64,000 nucleotides of DNA from DATKZM01 sp035527975 (lineage in GTDB: Bacteria; Pseudomonadota; Alphaproteobacteria; JAPULJ01): assembly GCA_035527975.1 (NCBI GenBank), contig DATKZM010000049.1, positions 13,648 through 77,647 of the forward strand. The letters are read 5' to 3'. How positions within the stretch are numbered: the stretch's first letter is position 1; every line of letters begins with the position of its first letter. The position numbers were made by a program, and so were the translations under genes. Shown here piece after piece: positions 41,118-50,488 of this stretch. The notes beneath the pieces were generated by a model, which saw nothing but the letters and a program-made list of their open reading frames with translations, was not told where the DNA came from and searched no databases.

Positions 41118-41220
41118 TCCCCCCTCCCTAGCCCTCCCCCTCAAGGGGGGAGGGAATTAGAGCGAGGCGCTTGCAACTTCGCCCCCTCCCCCCTTGAGGG
41201 GGAGGGTCGGGGTGGGGGGT
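41118..41220. repeat. CCCTCCCCC-type intergenic repeat, copy 3
   Basis: Facing arms (41118-41154 and 41182-41220) with internal CCCTC-aag-GGGGAGGG hairpins, of the same type as 37248-37392. It ends directly at the queG start, so it forms the queG ribosome-binding region. Confidence 0.88.
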
Positions 41221-41221
41221 G

Positions 41222-42376
<1,155 letters not shown>

Positions 42377-42379
42377 TGT

Positions 42380-43069
42380 TCACGAAGCGTGCGTCATCAG
42401 CCAGTCGTGGACGGGGATAAGCGGGCGGAAGAGCGCCAACGCCAGATCGACCGCGCCGAGCCCGAACAGCGCATCGGGGATCGCCCCATCGCCCCGCACG
42501 ACAATGCCTTTGTGCTTCAGGAGATCGGCATGGGGAGCCTCGGCATCGAAGCCAGCCGGCACGCGTTTCAGCGCCGGCGGATCGAGGATCATGCCCGGCC
42601 CGGCCATGCCGATTTTTATCGCCTCGGCAAGCACCGCGCCTTTGGCCGGATCGGCGACCGCGGCCCGGAATCGGGTAAGCTGGTCGGGGCCGAAGGCCCA
42701 GTTGCCGACCCCCGCGCCGACATCGGTAGGGCTGATCACGAAATGAAATCCCGACGAGCCCGCCGGCTTGGCGCCGCGCCAGAAGACGAAATGCAGATGC
42801 GTGTTGTACGGCGTCTTGTCCTTGGAAAAGCGCGTGTCGCGGTTGATGCGGTGGATGGAGCCGCCGATTTTGGGCTCGGCCGTCAGACCCTCGGCGATCT
42901 CGCCCAGCCGCCCGGACATGGCCGCCACGAAATCGCGCGCGGGTTCCTTGAACAGGGTTTCGTAATCGCCTTTGCGCGCTTCGAACCAGGCACGCTCGTT
43001 GTTGGCTTTGAGGCCGGCGAGAAATGCGATCAGATTGTGGGAGAAACCGGCGAATTCGGACCCTGACAT
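42380..43069 (-). CDS. DUF2461 (TIGR02453)-family protein
   Basis: A 229-residue protein of unknown function. Family blocks: FLAGLKANNERAWFEARKGDYE, the HRINRDTRFSKDKTPYNTHL segment and GFHFVISPTDVGAGVG. It has no membrane segment or signal peptide. ATG 43069 follows AGGATC; an earlier start at 43111 is less likely. It converges with queG, with only 3 bp between the stop codons. Confidence 0.88.
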   Translation of the reverse strand: MSGSEFAGFSHNLIAFLAGLKANNERAWFEARKGDYETLFKEPARDFVAAMSGRLGEIAEGLTAEPKIGGSIHRINRDTRFSKDKTPYNTHLHFVFWRGAKPAGSSGFHFVISPTDVGAGVGNWAFGPDQLTRFRAAVADPAKGAVLAEAIKIGMAGPGMILDPPALKRVPAGFDAEAPHADLLKHKGIVVRGDGAIPDALFGLGAVDLALALFRPLIPVHDWLMTHAS

Positions 43070-43170
43070 TACATATGATCCTGTTTTGTTCTTTCCATCA
43101 TGTGCCGACATTGATAGGAATCCAGGCTAAATGCAAGCCCGATTGGCGCGCAATCATTGGGAGTGGGCGG

Positions 43171-43530
43171 ATGAGCGGTGATGCGGGGCATAGCGCGGGG
43201 CTGGGCGCGGGACGCGGCGTCTTCGAAGGCATCGTCGGGCGCATGACGGCCGAGCATGACGGCGTCGCGCCGGGGCGGATGATGTCTCGCGCCGCCGTTG
43301 CGTATAAAGGCAAGGTCTTCTCCTTTCTCGGCGACAAGGACGAGATGGTCTTCCGGCTCGGCAAGGGCTATGACCCCGACGCGGCCGGGCTGGTCGATTG
43401 GAGCTATCTTTCGCCCTTCAAGAACAAGCCGCCGATGCGCGGTTGGATCGGCGTGCGCGCCGCGCAGGCCGACCGTTGGTCGGATCTGGCCGAGAAAGCG
43501 CTGGCGGTGATGCGGGCGGAGCGGGGGTAG
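43171..43530 (+). CDS. Hypothetical protein, distantly TfoX/YjbR-like
   Basis: A 119-residue protein of unknown function. The segment SRAAVAYKGKVFSFLGDKDEMVFRLGKG resembles the small beta-sheet of TfoX N-terminal or YjbR-like proteins, but the likeness is weak. The C-terminus (DRWSDLAEKALAVMRAERG) is a single helix. ATG 43171 is chosen for its GGGAGTGGGCGG site. A small hairpin (43552-43568) after the stop could end the transcript. Confidence 0.65.
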   Translation: MSGDAGHSAGLGAGRGVFEGIVGRMTAEHDGVAPGRMMSRAAVAYKGKVFSFLGDKDEMVFRLGKGYDPDAAGLVDWSYLSPFKNKPPMRGWIGVRAAQADRWSDLAEKALAVMRAERG

Positions 43531-43648
43531 GGGGCGCCGCTGCCCGTCGTGACCGCAATCACTGCGGTTTGTGTGGGTTCGCGGCAGGTTGGGGTGAACT
43601 TTGGCGGGGCCTTGTGTCCCCGTTGCCTGAACCTGATCGGAGTGCACA

Positions 43649-44035
43649 ATGCCCCAAACAACAAACGATAAGCCACGGCACAAGACAGGACCGAGCTTTT
43701 GGTCCGACGCCGGGTCGCCAAGCGCGACCAACGATTTCGGGAAATATGAGATGGTCTTCGACCGCTCTTTGCGGAGCATGGTCTATCTGACCGCGCTTAG
43801 CCTGAGCGTGTTGCTTGTCTTCATCCTCGATTGGTCGGCCTTCTCGACGCCGTCACTCACCAGTATCGTCATGGGCGTGGCGGTCCCGTTGGGACTGGCG
43901 ATCACTGGCTGGTTTTCCGCGCCGCGTCCGACGGCGACCACGAATGGTTCGCCCAGCTGGGGCGGGCGGGCCCTGGGCGTGCTGCCGGGCGCATTCATCG
44001 CGGTGATCGCAACGGCGGCCATGGTGAAGGGTTGA
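43649..44035 (+). CDS. Small integral membrane protein, unknown function
   Basis: A 128-residue protein. A polar N-terminus of about 45 residues precedes a hydrophobic helix (VYLTALSLSVLLVFIL), a second (SIVMGVAVPLGLAITGWF) and a third at the C-terminus (GVLPGAFIAVIATAAMV). No family was recognised. An ATG with GATCGGAG upstream supports the start. It converges with the acyl-CoA dehydrogenase gene. Confidence 0.7.
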   Translation: MPQTTNDKPRHKTGPSFWSDAGSPSATNDFGKYEMVFDRSLRSMVYLTALSLSVLLVFILDWSAFSTPSLTSIVMGVAVPLGLAITGWFSAPRPTATTNGSPSWGGRALGVLPGAFIAVIATAAMVKG

Positions 44036-44081
44036 TTGCAATCCGGTTGGCAAAGCGGGTGTAGCGCCTCCACCCGGCGCC

Positions 44082-45224
44082 TCACATCCGTTTCGCCACT
44101 TCCTCCAGCATCACCTCGGTGGCGCCGCCGCCGATGGCGAGGATGCGGGCATCGCGGGTCATGCGCTCGATCGGGCATTCGCGCATATAGCCCATGCCGC
44201 CGTGGAACTGCTGGCACGAATACATCACCTCGTTGACCAACTCGCCGCAATAGGACTTGGCCATCGAGACTTCTTTGGTTGCGTCCTGGCCCTGGGCGTC
44301 GCACCAGGCGGCATGATGGGTGAGCCGGCGCCCGGCCTCGACCTTGGCTGCCAGCATGGCGAGTTTCTGGCGGATCACCTGCTTGTCCCACAGCGTGCCG
44401 CCGAAGGCTTTGCGCGTGCGCACGTAGTCGAGCGTGATCTCGATGGCGCGCGCAGCCTCAGACATCGCCATGGCGGCGATGACGATGCGCTCGTTCTGGA
44501 AATTGTCCATCACTGCGTAAAAGCCCTTGTTCTCCTCGCCGATGAGCGCGTCGGCGGGCAGCTTGGCGTCCTCGAAGACAAGTTCGGCCGTATCGGAGGC
44601 GAGCCAGCCCATCTTGTCGAGCTTGCGCGCGACCGAGAAGCCGGGCGTGTCGCGCTCGACGGCGAACATCGACAAACCCTTCGAGCCCTTGGCCTCGGGG
44701 TCGGTGCGCGCGGCGACGAACAAAAGATCGGCATTGGCGCCATTGGTGATGAAGGTCTTGGCGCCGTTCAAGACCCAGCCATTGCCCGAGCGCTGGGCAC
44801 GGGTGCGCAGGTTTGCTACGTCGGAGCCGGCATCGGGCTCGGTGACTGCGACCGCGGTCAGGACATCGCCTCTGATGATGGCGGGGAGGTATTTGGCCTT
44901 CTGTTCCTCGGTGCCGTAGCGCGCCAGATGCGGCGAGGCCATGTCGGTATGCACCATCACCATCGCCGTGAAGCCGCCATAGGTCGAGCGGCCAAGCTCC
45001 TCGGCCAGTACCACCGTGCCCATCGTGTCCATGCCGGCGCCGCCATATTTCTCCGGATGGCGGATGCCGAGCAGGCCGAGCTCGCCCATGCGTTTCAGCG
45101 GCTCGCGGGGGATGTTGCCCGCCGCTTCCCAGGCGTCGCCATTGGGCACGACTTCTTCCTCGACGAAGCGGCGGACAGTGTTGCGCAAAAGCGCGTGCTC
45201 TTCGCTGAAATGAACGGATTCCAT
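44082..45224 (-). CDS. Acyl-CoA dehydrogenase
   Basis: A 380-residue FAD acyl-CoA dehydrogenase. An N-terminal helical domain starts MESVHFSEEHALLRNTV. Flavin and substrate loops are AVTEPDAGSDVANLRTRA and GAKTFITNGANADLL. The C-terminal helix bundle has CQQFHGGMGYMRECPIERM with the probable catalytic Glu. ATG 45224 is chosen after GGCGGAAACGCAA, and upstream residues are not family-like. The chain-length preference cannot be read from sequence. The nearest related gene is the crotonase at 38543, not adjacent. Confidence 0.93.
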   Translation of the reverse strand: MESVHFSEEHALLRNTVRRFVEEEVVPNGDAWEAAGNIPREPLKRMGELGLLGIRHPEKYGGAGMDTMGTVVLAEELGRSTYGGFTAMVMVHTDMASPHLARYGTEEQKAKYLPAIIRGDVLTAVAVTEPDAGSDVANLRTRAQRSGNGWVLNGAKTFITNGANADLLFVAARTDPEAKGSKGLSMFAVERDTPGFSVARKLDKMGWLASDTAELVFEDAKLPADALIGEENKGFYAVMDNFQNERIVIAAMAMSEAARAIEITLDYVRTRKAFGGTLWDKQVIRQKLAMLAAKVEAGRRLTHHAAWCDAQGQDATKEVSMAKSYCGELVNEVMYSCQQFHGGMGYMRECPIERMTRDARILAIGGGATEVMLEEVAKRM

Positions 45225-45455
45225 TTGCGTTTCCGCCTTTCGGGCTCGCCGTGGACTGCTGCGCTGCCGCACCGTGGATTGCTGTGCAGCGGCACTATGC
45301 GTGCGCCGACGGCCGCCTTCAAGCGTGGCCTCCGGCCTTAAAATTATGCGGGGGTGTGACAGCCGTCATAGCCCGCGGCAACGGCTTCGCTCACAGTGCG
45401 CGCATTGAACGGCCCGCATGACCAGCGGCCCCGGATACGGAGGCACACCAGACCC

Positions 45456-45668
45456 ATGAAACGCGAGATCCTCGTTCCCGTCACCATTCTCGCCCTTGCC
45501 CTCCTTGCCGCCGCCGGCGCGCCCGCCATGGGCGTGCTCGCCAGCAACGCCGCCTTCGGCGCCGAAACGACGGTTGTAACCGCATCACTCGGCGCCGATG
45601 GCAGAGGTCTTGCCGCGCAGTTCTCGTCGGCCGGACATTGGAATACCAGCGGCCAGGCGTGCCGCTAG
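45456..45668 (+). CDS. Small exported protein, unknown function
   Basis: A 70-residue protein with a signal-peptide-like N-terminus (MKREILVPVTILALALLAAA) and a short mature part of about 40 residues ending SSAGHWNTSGQACR. No family was recognised. GGAGG lies about 12 bases before ATG 45456. It is followed directly by an 11-bp tandem repeat and a strong terminator, consistent with a real small gene. Confidence 0.6.
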   Translation: MKREILVPVTILALALLAAAGAPAMGVLASNAAFGAETTVVTASLGADGRGLAAQFSSAGHWNTSGQACR

Positions 45669-45670
45669 CG

Positions 45671-45714
45671 GCGCTCTCGCAGCGCTCTAGCAGCGCTCTA
45701 GCAGCGCTCTAGCA
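45671..45714. repeat. 11-bp tandem repeat, four units
   Basis: Four successive 11-bp units of GCGCTCTAGCA (the first reads GCGCTCTCGCA) begin just after the stop codon of the small exported gene. Each unit carries the CTAG tetranucleotide. Confidence 0.9.
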
Positions 45715-45742
45715 GCTAGGCGGGATTCTCCGATAAAATGAT

Positions 45743-45772
45743 ACCGGGCGGCAGCAATGCCGCCCGGTTTTC
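45743..45772 (+). terminator. Rho-independent terminator
   Basis: 10-bp arms ACCGGGCGGC and GCCGCCCGGT (45743-45752, 45759-45768) with a 6-base loop are followed by TTTTC. It ends the transcript of the 45456 gene ahead of the metallophosphoesterase gene. Confidence 0.85.
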
Positions 45773-45815
45773 AATTGGGGCGCGCCATCGCCGCGTCGGA
45801 AAGGGGCTTGGTTGC

Positions 45816-46577
45816 ATGACGCGCATACTCATCGCGAGTGATCTGCATCTGGAATTCTCCGACATCACGCTCGACGCGAGCACGGCAGACATCGTGGTGC
45901 TGGCGGGCGATATCCACGAAGGCGCCGCGGGCATTGAATGGGCGAAATCTCGATTTGCCCAACCGGTGATTTATGTCGCCGGCAATCACGAATTCTACAA
46001 TGGCGAGATCGGCGCGGTGACGGCGGCGATGAAGGCCGCGGCTGTTGGCTCGAACGTGCATGTCCTCGACGACGAGGCGGTGACCATTTCCGGCGTACGA
46101 ATTCTCGGCGCGGTGCTTTGGACCGACTTCGCGCTCTATGGCGAACAGGTCAAATCCGAGGCGTTCGGACAGTGTTTGAAGTTCATGCCGGACTTCAAGA
46201 TTGTTTCCTATGGATCTGAAATACTTGCACCGGAAGATACGATAGCCATGCATGCGCGCAGCCGCGACTGGCTCGCGGGCAATCTGGCGCTATCGCATGA
46301 TGGGCCGACGGTCGTCGTCACGCATCACGCCCCGCATCGCGGCTCGCTCGCCGCACGCTTCGCAGAGGATCCCGTGAGCGCGGCCTTCGTGAGCGACTTG
46401 GAGGCGATGATCCTGGAGGCCGGGCCGGCGCTCTGGATCCACGGCCACACGCATACCAGCTTCGACTATCAGGTCGGGCCGACGCGGGTGGTGTGCAATC
46501 CGCGCGGCTATACACGGAAACCCAACGCCCACCGCGAAAACCCTGGGTTTGCGAGGGACTTCAGCATCGAGGTCTGA
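45816..46577 (+). CDS. Calcineurin-like metallophosphoesterase
   Basis: A 253-residue dinuclear-metal phosphoesterase. Motifs in order: ASDLHLEF, VLAGDIHEGAAG, YVAGNHEFYNG, VVVTHHAPH and IHGHTHTSFDYQVG. Substrate unknown; similar proteins act on phosphodiesters or nucleotides. ATG 45816 is taken because the first motif begins four residues later and the upstream extension contains the terminator of the previous gene. Confidence 0.9.
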   Translation: MTRILIASDLHLEFSDITLDASTADIVVLAGDIHEGAAGIEWAKSRFAQPVIYVAGNHEFYNGEIGAVTAAMKAAAVGSNVHVLDDEAVTISGVRILGAVLWTDFALYGEQVKSEAFGQCLKFMPDFKIVSYGSEILAPEDTIAMHARSRDWLAGNLALSHDGPTVVVTHHAPHRGSLAARFAEDPVSAAFVSDLEAMILEAGPALWIHGHTHTSFDYQVGPTRVVCNPRGYTRKPNAHRENPGFARDFSIEV

Positions 46578-46667
46578 TCAGGCGTCTTTGGTCACGTTGA
46601 CGTGTTGGGGCCGTGTCTTGAAACGGCCGCAAATGGGTCATTAGTGTTTGGGCATGGGTGTTCGGGC

Positions 46668-47981
46668 ATGACGATAAGACCAGTCGCCGCGGCCGTGATA
46701 GCTGGACTTGTCGGATTGACCGGTCTGGCAAACGCGGATTCGTTCGACCGCCGTGCGCTCTGGCTGCCGCGCGGCGATGCGCTTGCCGGTGCGTTGAAGA
46801 CCCGGCCGAAGCGCTATCTCGATATCGCATCGCTTCCGGCCGCCGCGCGCCGGCGGGTCTATCTGGGTGCGGTGCTCTTCCGCACGCCGGAGCTGCTGGG
46901 CCTCGAAGCACGCCGCATCGGCATGAGCTGCGAGACCTGCCACAGCGGTGGACACGTCAATGCGGGCTTTTTCCTGCCCGGCCTGTCGGCCCGCAACGGC
47001 ACCGTCGATCTGACCAGCAGCGTGTTCCACCGTCCGGCCGATGACGGGCGCTTCAATCCGATCCGCATCCCGAGCCTTCGCGGGGTTGCGCGTACGGCGC
47101 CCTATGGTCATCGGGGACGTTTTCCGACCCTTGCGGCCTTCGCGGCCCATGTCATTGTCGATGAGTTCGGTGGCGCCATGCCCTCCAAGCCGGTCCTGCA
47201 GGCGCTGGCGGCCTATATGGCGGCGCTCAAGCCTCCACCGAACCCGATGCTCGCGCGCGATGGGACGCTGACGGCAGGCGCGCCCGCGGCGGTGCGGCGT
47301 GGCGAGCGGCTGTTTTTCGCGCCGGGTACCGCAAGCGGCAAGCAAGCCTGCGCCGCCTGCCACGTTCCCGCGCGCGGCTTTAGCGATGGGCGGCGCCATG
47401 ATGTCGGTACGGGCGGGGCGATCGACACGCCGGGCCTGTTGGGTGCGGGGGTCGGGCCCTACCTGCATGATGGCCGCTACGATCTTCTGGGCCGGGCGGT
47501 CGGTCACTTCACGCGGCGGTTCGGCGTCGGCAGGGAGCCGCGCGGTCTCTCGGATCTGGTTGCCTATCTGCGTGTCGTGGGCGCGGCCAAGAACGACCGC
47601 GAGCGCGTGACCTTGCAAAGCGATGTTGCCAGTATCACGCAGGGTGAGGCGGTGCTCGAGGCTCTCGTAAATCGGCGCGACAATGCATTGCTTGGGCTGG
47701 TTGCGGCGACGCTGCGCCGCGATTTGGGACGGGTTCACGACCGCTTTCCAGATCGGGAGCACGCAGATGCCCGCAGCATGCTCGTGGCGTGGTCGCGCGG
47801 GCTGCAAGCGGTGCGCAACGCGGCGGAGGCGGGCGATCATGCCCGTGCGCGCAGGGCTCTGATGAGCCTGCGGGCGGCGCGACCTGGCTGGCTCAGCAAG
47901 TTGCGCCGGGCGGAAGGGACGTCGCTCTACGATCCCGTACGGCTCGACGGATTTCTGGCGGCCCGGAAGAAAACGCGTTAG
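46668..47981 (+). CDS. Exported di-haem cytochrome, CcpA/MauG-like
   Basis: A 437-residue periplasmic protein with a signal peptide (MTIRPVAAAVIAGLVGLTG, cleaved near ANA). Two haem c sites are present: CETCHSGGH at about residue 107 and CAACHVPARGF at about 250. Spacing and the segments VFHRPADDGRFNPIRIPSLRGV and TPGLLGAGVGPYLHDGRYD, read in parts, resemble bacterial di-haem peroxidases and the MauG group, but the peroxidase-specific Met ligands could not be assigned. It converges with the FtsW-like gene. Confidence 0.8.
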   Translation: MTIRPVAAAVIAGLVGLTGLANADSFDRRALWLPRGDALAGALKTRPKRYLDIASLPAAARRRVYLGAVLFRTPELLGLEARRIGMSCETCHSGGHVNAGFFLPGLSARNGTVDLTSSVFHRPADDGRFNPIRIPSLRGVARTAPYGHRGRFPTLAAFAAHVIVDEFGGAMPSKPVLQALAAYMAALKPPPNPMLARDGTLTAGAPAAVRRGERLFFAPGTASGKQACAACHVPARGFSDGRRHDVGTGGAIDTPGLLGAGVGPYLHDGRYDLLGRAVGHFTRRFGVGREPRGLSDLVAYLRVVGAAKNDRERVTLQSDVASITQGEAVLEALVNRRDNALLGLVAATLRRDLGRVHDRFPDREHADARSMLVAWSRGLQAVRNAAEAGDHARARRALMSLRAARPGWLSKLRRAEGTSLYDPVRLDGFLAARKKTR

Positions 47982-47994
47982 CCCTCGACCGCCG

Positions 47995-50445
47995 CTACAT
48001 CCGCGCGCGTGAGAACCAGGCCGTGATCAGGCCGATACTGACGGTGAGAAGGGCAAAGCCCATGAGATGGGAGTTGCCGGCCGATATCCAGGTCATGGGC
48101 TGGCCCATGACGGGCAGGAGGCCGAGCGAGTTGCCCCAGGCAATGGTCCAATGCGTCGCCTGCATCGCCGCGAGCCCATAGACCGTGTAGCTCATCACCG
48201 TGCCGGCGTTCTGCTCGTCGAAATCGCCTTCCCTGGTGCGTTCGGCCACCTGCCGGCTCAATCGGTAGAGGATGATGAGATAGAGGAGCTGGAAGCCCAT
48301 CAGGACCAGCCCCGCAATACCGCCGAACTTGTGGAGATAAAAGGCGGTGATGAAGTCGTCTTGCACGGCGGGCACGGTGAGTACCGAGCCGTTCGTGCCG
48401 AACCAGTTGGCGCCGGCCCCGCGCCAGCCGCCGGTCGAGATGTTCTCAAGGCCACCCAGTACCTGGCTGCCGGAATGCTGGTGTTTGGCGGGCTGGGCCC
48501 AGACGAGGATACGGTCGCGCTGAGGGAAGCTGGTCGGCAGCTGATCGGGATTCTTGTAGAGCCAATAGCCAGTGGCGACGAAGCCAATCACGAAAAGCAG
48601 GACGAGCGGCCGGAACCAGCGCCAGAAGAAGGCCGAGCCGCGTTCGGTTTTCTCGATCTTTCCCAGGCGCCAGAACCAGGCCACGATGAGAATGCCGAGG
48701 ATCACGATCGGCGAGAAGTCGCGCACGCCAACGACGATGATCAGCACGACGATAAGCATCAGGCCGACGAAGCGCAGATAGGGCAAAATGAACAAAAGCG
48801 GCGAATGCCGGTAGGCGCGCGCGCCGCGCCGCCGCGTCTCGGTGATGTGGAGGCCGGCAAAGCCGAGCAGGACAACCAGCACCGATTTCATCAGCTCCAC
48901 CGGCTGGATACCGCCGATGCCCTCCTCGCCGCCGGCGATGAGCTGCATGACCATCAGCCCCACCATCACGATGGCGGCTCCCGCGATCACCGATTCGCGG
49001 CTGAAGATCCACATCCAGATCCGCTCGAAAACAGTGATCGGGATGGCGCATAGAATGCAGATGCCCCAGCCATAGGCGGCGAGCAGCACGGCGTGCTTGC
49101 GCACGAAGCCAAGCCACCAGGAGTTATCGGCGCCGGCAGCAAGTTGTAAGAGCGTCGTCGTGCCGGCCATGGCCAGGAACAGCGCCGCCACCCATAAAAG
49201 GCCGCTGAGACCAAACAGACGCCGCGACCAGACCAACATGACGGTCGCCCAGAACCAGGCCAGCCAGACCGTCCCGAGAAGCAACAAATCGTCGGGGCTG
49301 CCAGCCCCGGTGCGCAGCAGATTGGTCAGCCAGACGCCGAAGATCGCCGGGCCGACGGCGGCAATCGTATAGATAAGCGTTGAAAGCTCGCGTTCGCGCC
49401 GGCGCTGCCAGAACCACCACAAGAGGGCAGCCGCGATCAGCACCAGCACAAGGCCAGCCGGCAGGCGCCAACCCACGGCGATCGCCCAGGCGAAGACGCC
49501 GCGGCCGTCGCCGATCCAGTTGACGCGGGTGAAGTTCGAAGGCGGCTTGTCCTCATCGGTCCAGTAATCGAGGTTGAGCGACGGCCGCAAGGTGAGATCG
49601 GCGCCGGCCTCGCGGATGCGGTACTTGGTGCGGCCGAGGATGATGTTCTCCACCCGGCCGTCGCGGCCGTTTAGGGGCAGGGTCATTTCGGCGAATGCGA
49701 AACGCTTGCCGCCTTGGCGCGACATCAGTGTGTCGAAACGCCGGCCGCCGGGGACGAGCCAAAAGCCGCCGCGCTGCCAGGAAACGCCGATGGCGCCCGG
49801 CGGCAGCGTCTCCAGTTTCCAGCGGTCGGTGCAGTTGACGCCGCCGCCGATAGTGAAGAGCACGAGTTCCTTGTCGCCGCCGATCGTGTCGTAGAGCGAC
49901 CAGCGGGCATGATAGGCGCGGCGCTGGATCCAGCCCTTGCAGACCTTGGTTACCGGCTCGCCATTCGGCGCCAACGTGCTGGCCCGCCAGGTAACCTCGC
50001 GGTTCTTTTCGACATGGCGGAACGTGATGTGATCCTTGCCGATATCGGTGACGCGCAAGGTCGGGCCGTCGAAAGAAACCGTATCGCCGCGGGCAAGGCG
50101 CCAGCGCTGGACGAAGACCGAATCGAAGAGCGCAGTCTGGGCGTCGATGCGGCGATTGTAGGCGCGGTTGCCAATACGCCAACCATTGGCCCCGCGCGTC
50201 AGGCGCAGATGCCGGTTGGCGGCCGAGCGGGGTCCGCGATGCTGACCAAGCTCGCGCCAGCCGACAACAATCGGTGCGCTGCCGGCGCGCACGGTCATGG
50301 TGGGCGGGAAGGCGCCGTCGGGCGCGGCGCGGGCAACCTGCCAGATCAATGCCGCCCATAAAGCCAGCAACAGATAGGCCAGTACCGGCGGCATGAACGT
50401 GCCGAGATATTCGCCAATGACGTAGGTAATGCGCCGGAGCGACAT
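47995..50445 (-). CDS. FtsW/RodA/SpoVE-family protein with large N-terminal extracytoplasmic domain
   Basis: An 816-residue SEDS-family protein, about twice the length of FtsW or RodA. One N-terminal helix (FMPPVLAYLLLALWAALIWQV, in part) leads to an extracytoplasmic domain of about 270 residues. The SEDS core of about ten helices begins near residue 330. The catalytic Asp region reads VPAVQDDFITAFYLHKFGG, like the FtsW/RodA loop with HTDFIFA. SEDS proteins polymerise lipid II glycans with a partner PBP, and the PBP gene is 43 bp upstream on the same strand. Confidence 0.88.
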   Translation of the reverse strand: MSLRRITYVIGEYLGTFMPPVLAYLLLALWAALIWQVARAAPDGAFPPTMTVRAGSAPIVVGWRELGQHRGPRSAANRHLRLTRGANGWRIGNRAYNRRIDAQTALFDSVFVQRWRLARGDTVSFDGPTLRVTDIGKDHITFRHVEKNREVTWRASTLAPNGEPVTKVCKGWIQRRAYHARWSLYDTIGGDKELVLFTIGGGVNCTDRWKLETLPPGAIGVSWQRGGFWLVPGGRRFDTLMSRQGGKRFAFAEMTLPLNGRDGRVENIILGRTKYRIREAGADLTLRPSLNLDYWTDEDKPPSNFTRVNWIGDGRGVFAWAIAVGWRLPAGLVLVLIAAALLWWFWQRRRERELSTLIYTIAAVGPAIFGVWLTNLLRTGAGSPDDLLLLGTVWLAWFWATVMLVWSRRLFGLSGLLWVAALFLAMAGTTTLLQLAAGADNSWWLGFVRKHAVLLAAYGWGICILCAIPITVFERIWMWIFSRESVIAGAAIVMVGLMVMQLIAGGEEGIGGIQPVELMKSVLVVLLGFAGLHITETRRRGARAYRHSPLLFILPYLRFVGLMLIVVLIIVVGVRDFSPIVILGILIVAWFWRLGKIEKTERGSAFFWRWFRPLVLLFVIGFVATGYWLYKNPDQLPTSFPQRDRILVWAQPAKHQHSGSQVLGGLENISTGGWRGAGANWFGTNGSVLTVPAVQDDFITAFYLHKFGGIAGLVLMGFQLLYLIILYRLSRQVAERTREGDFDEQNAGTVMSYTVYGLAAMQATHWTIAWGNSLGLLPVMGQPMTWISAGNSHLMGFALLTVSIGLITAWFSRARM

Positions 50446-50488
50446 GGGCGTGCTGGTCAGCCTGATCGGGTGGGGTCGGGGTTCACGC

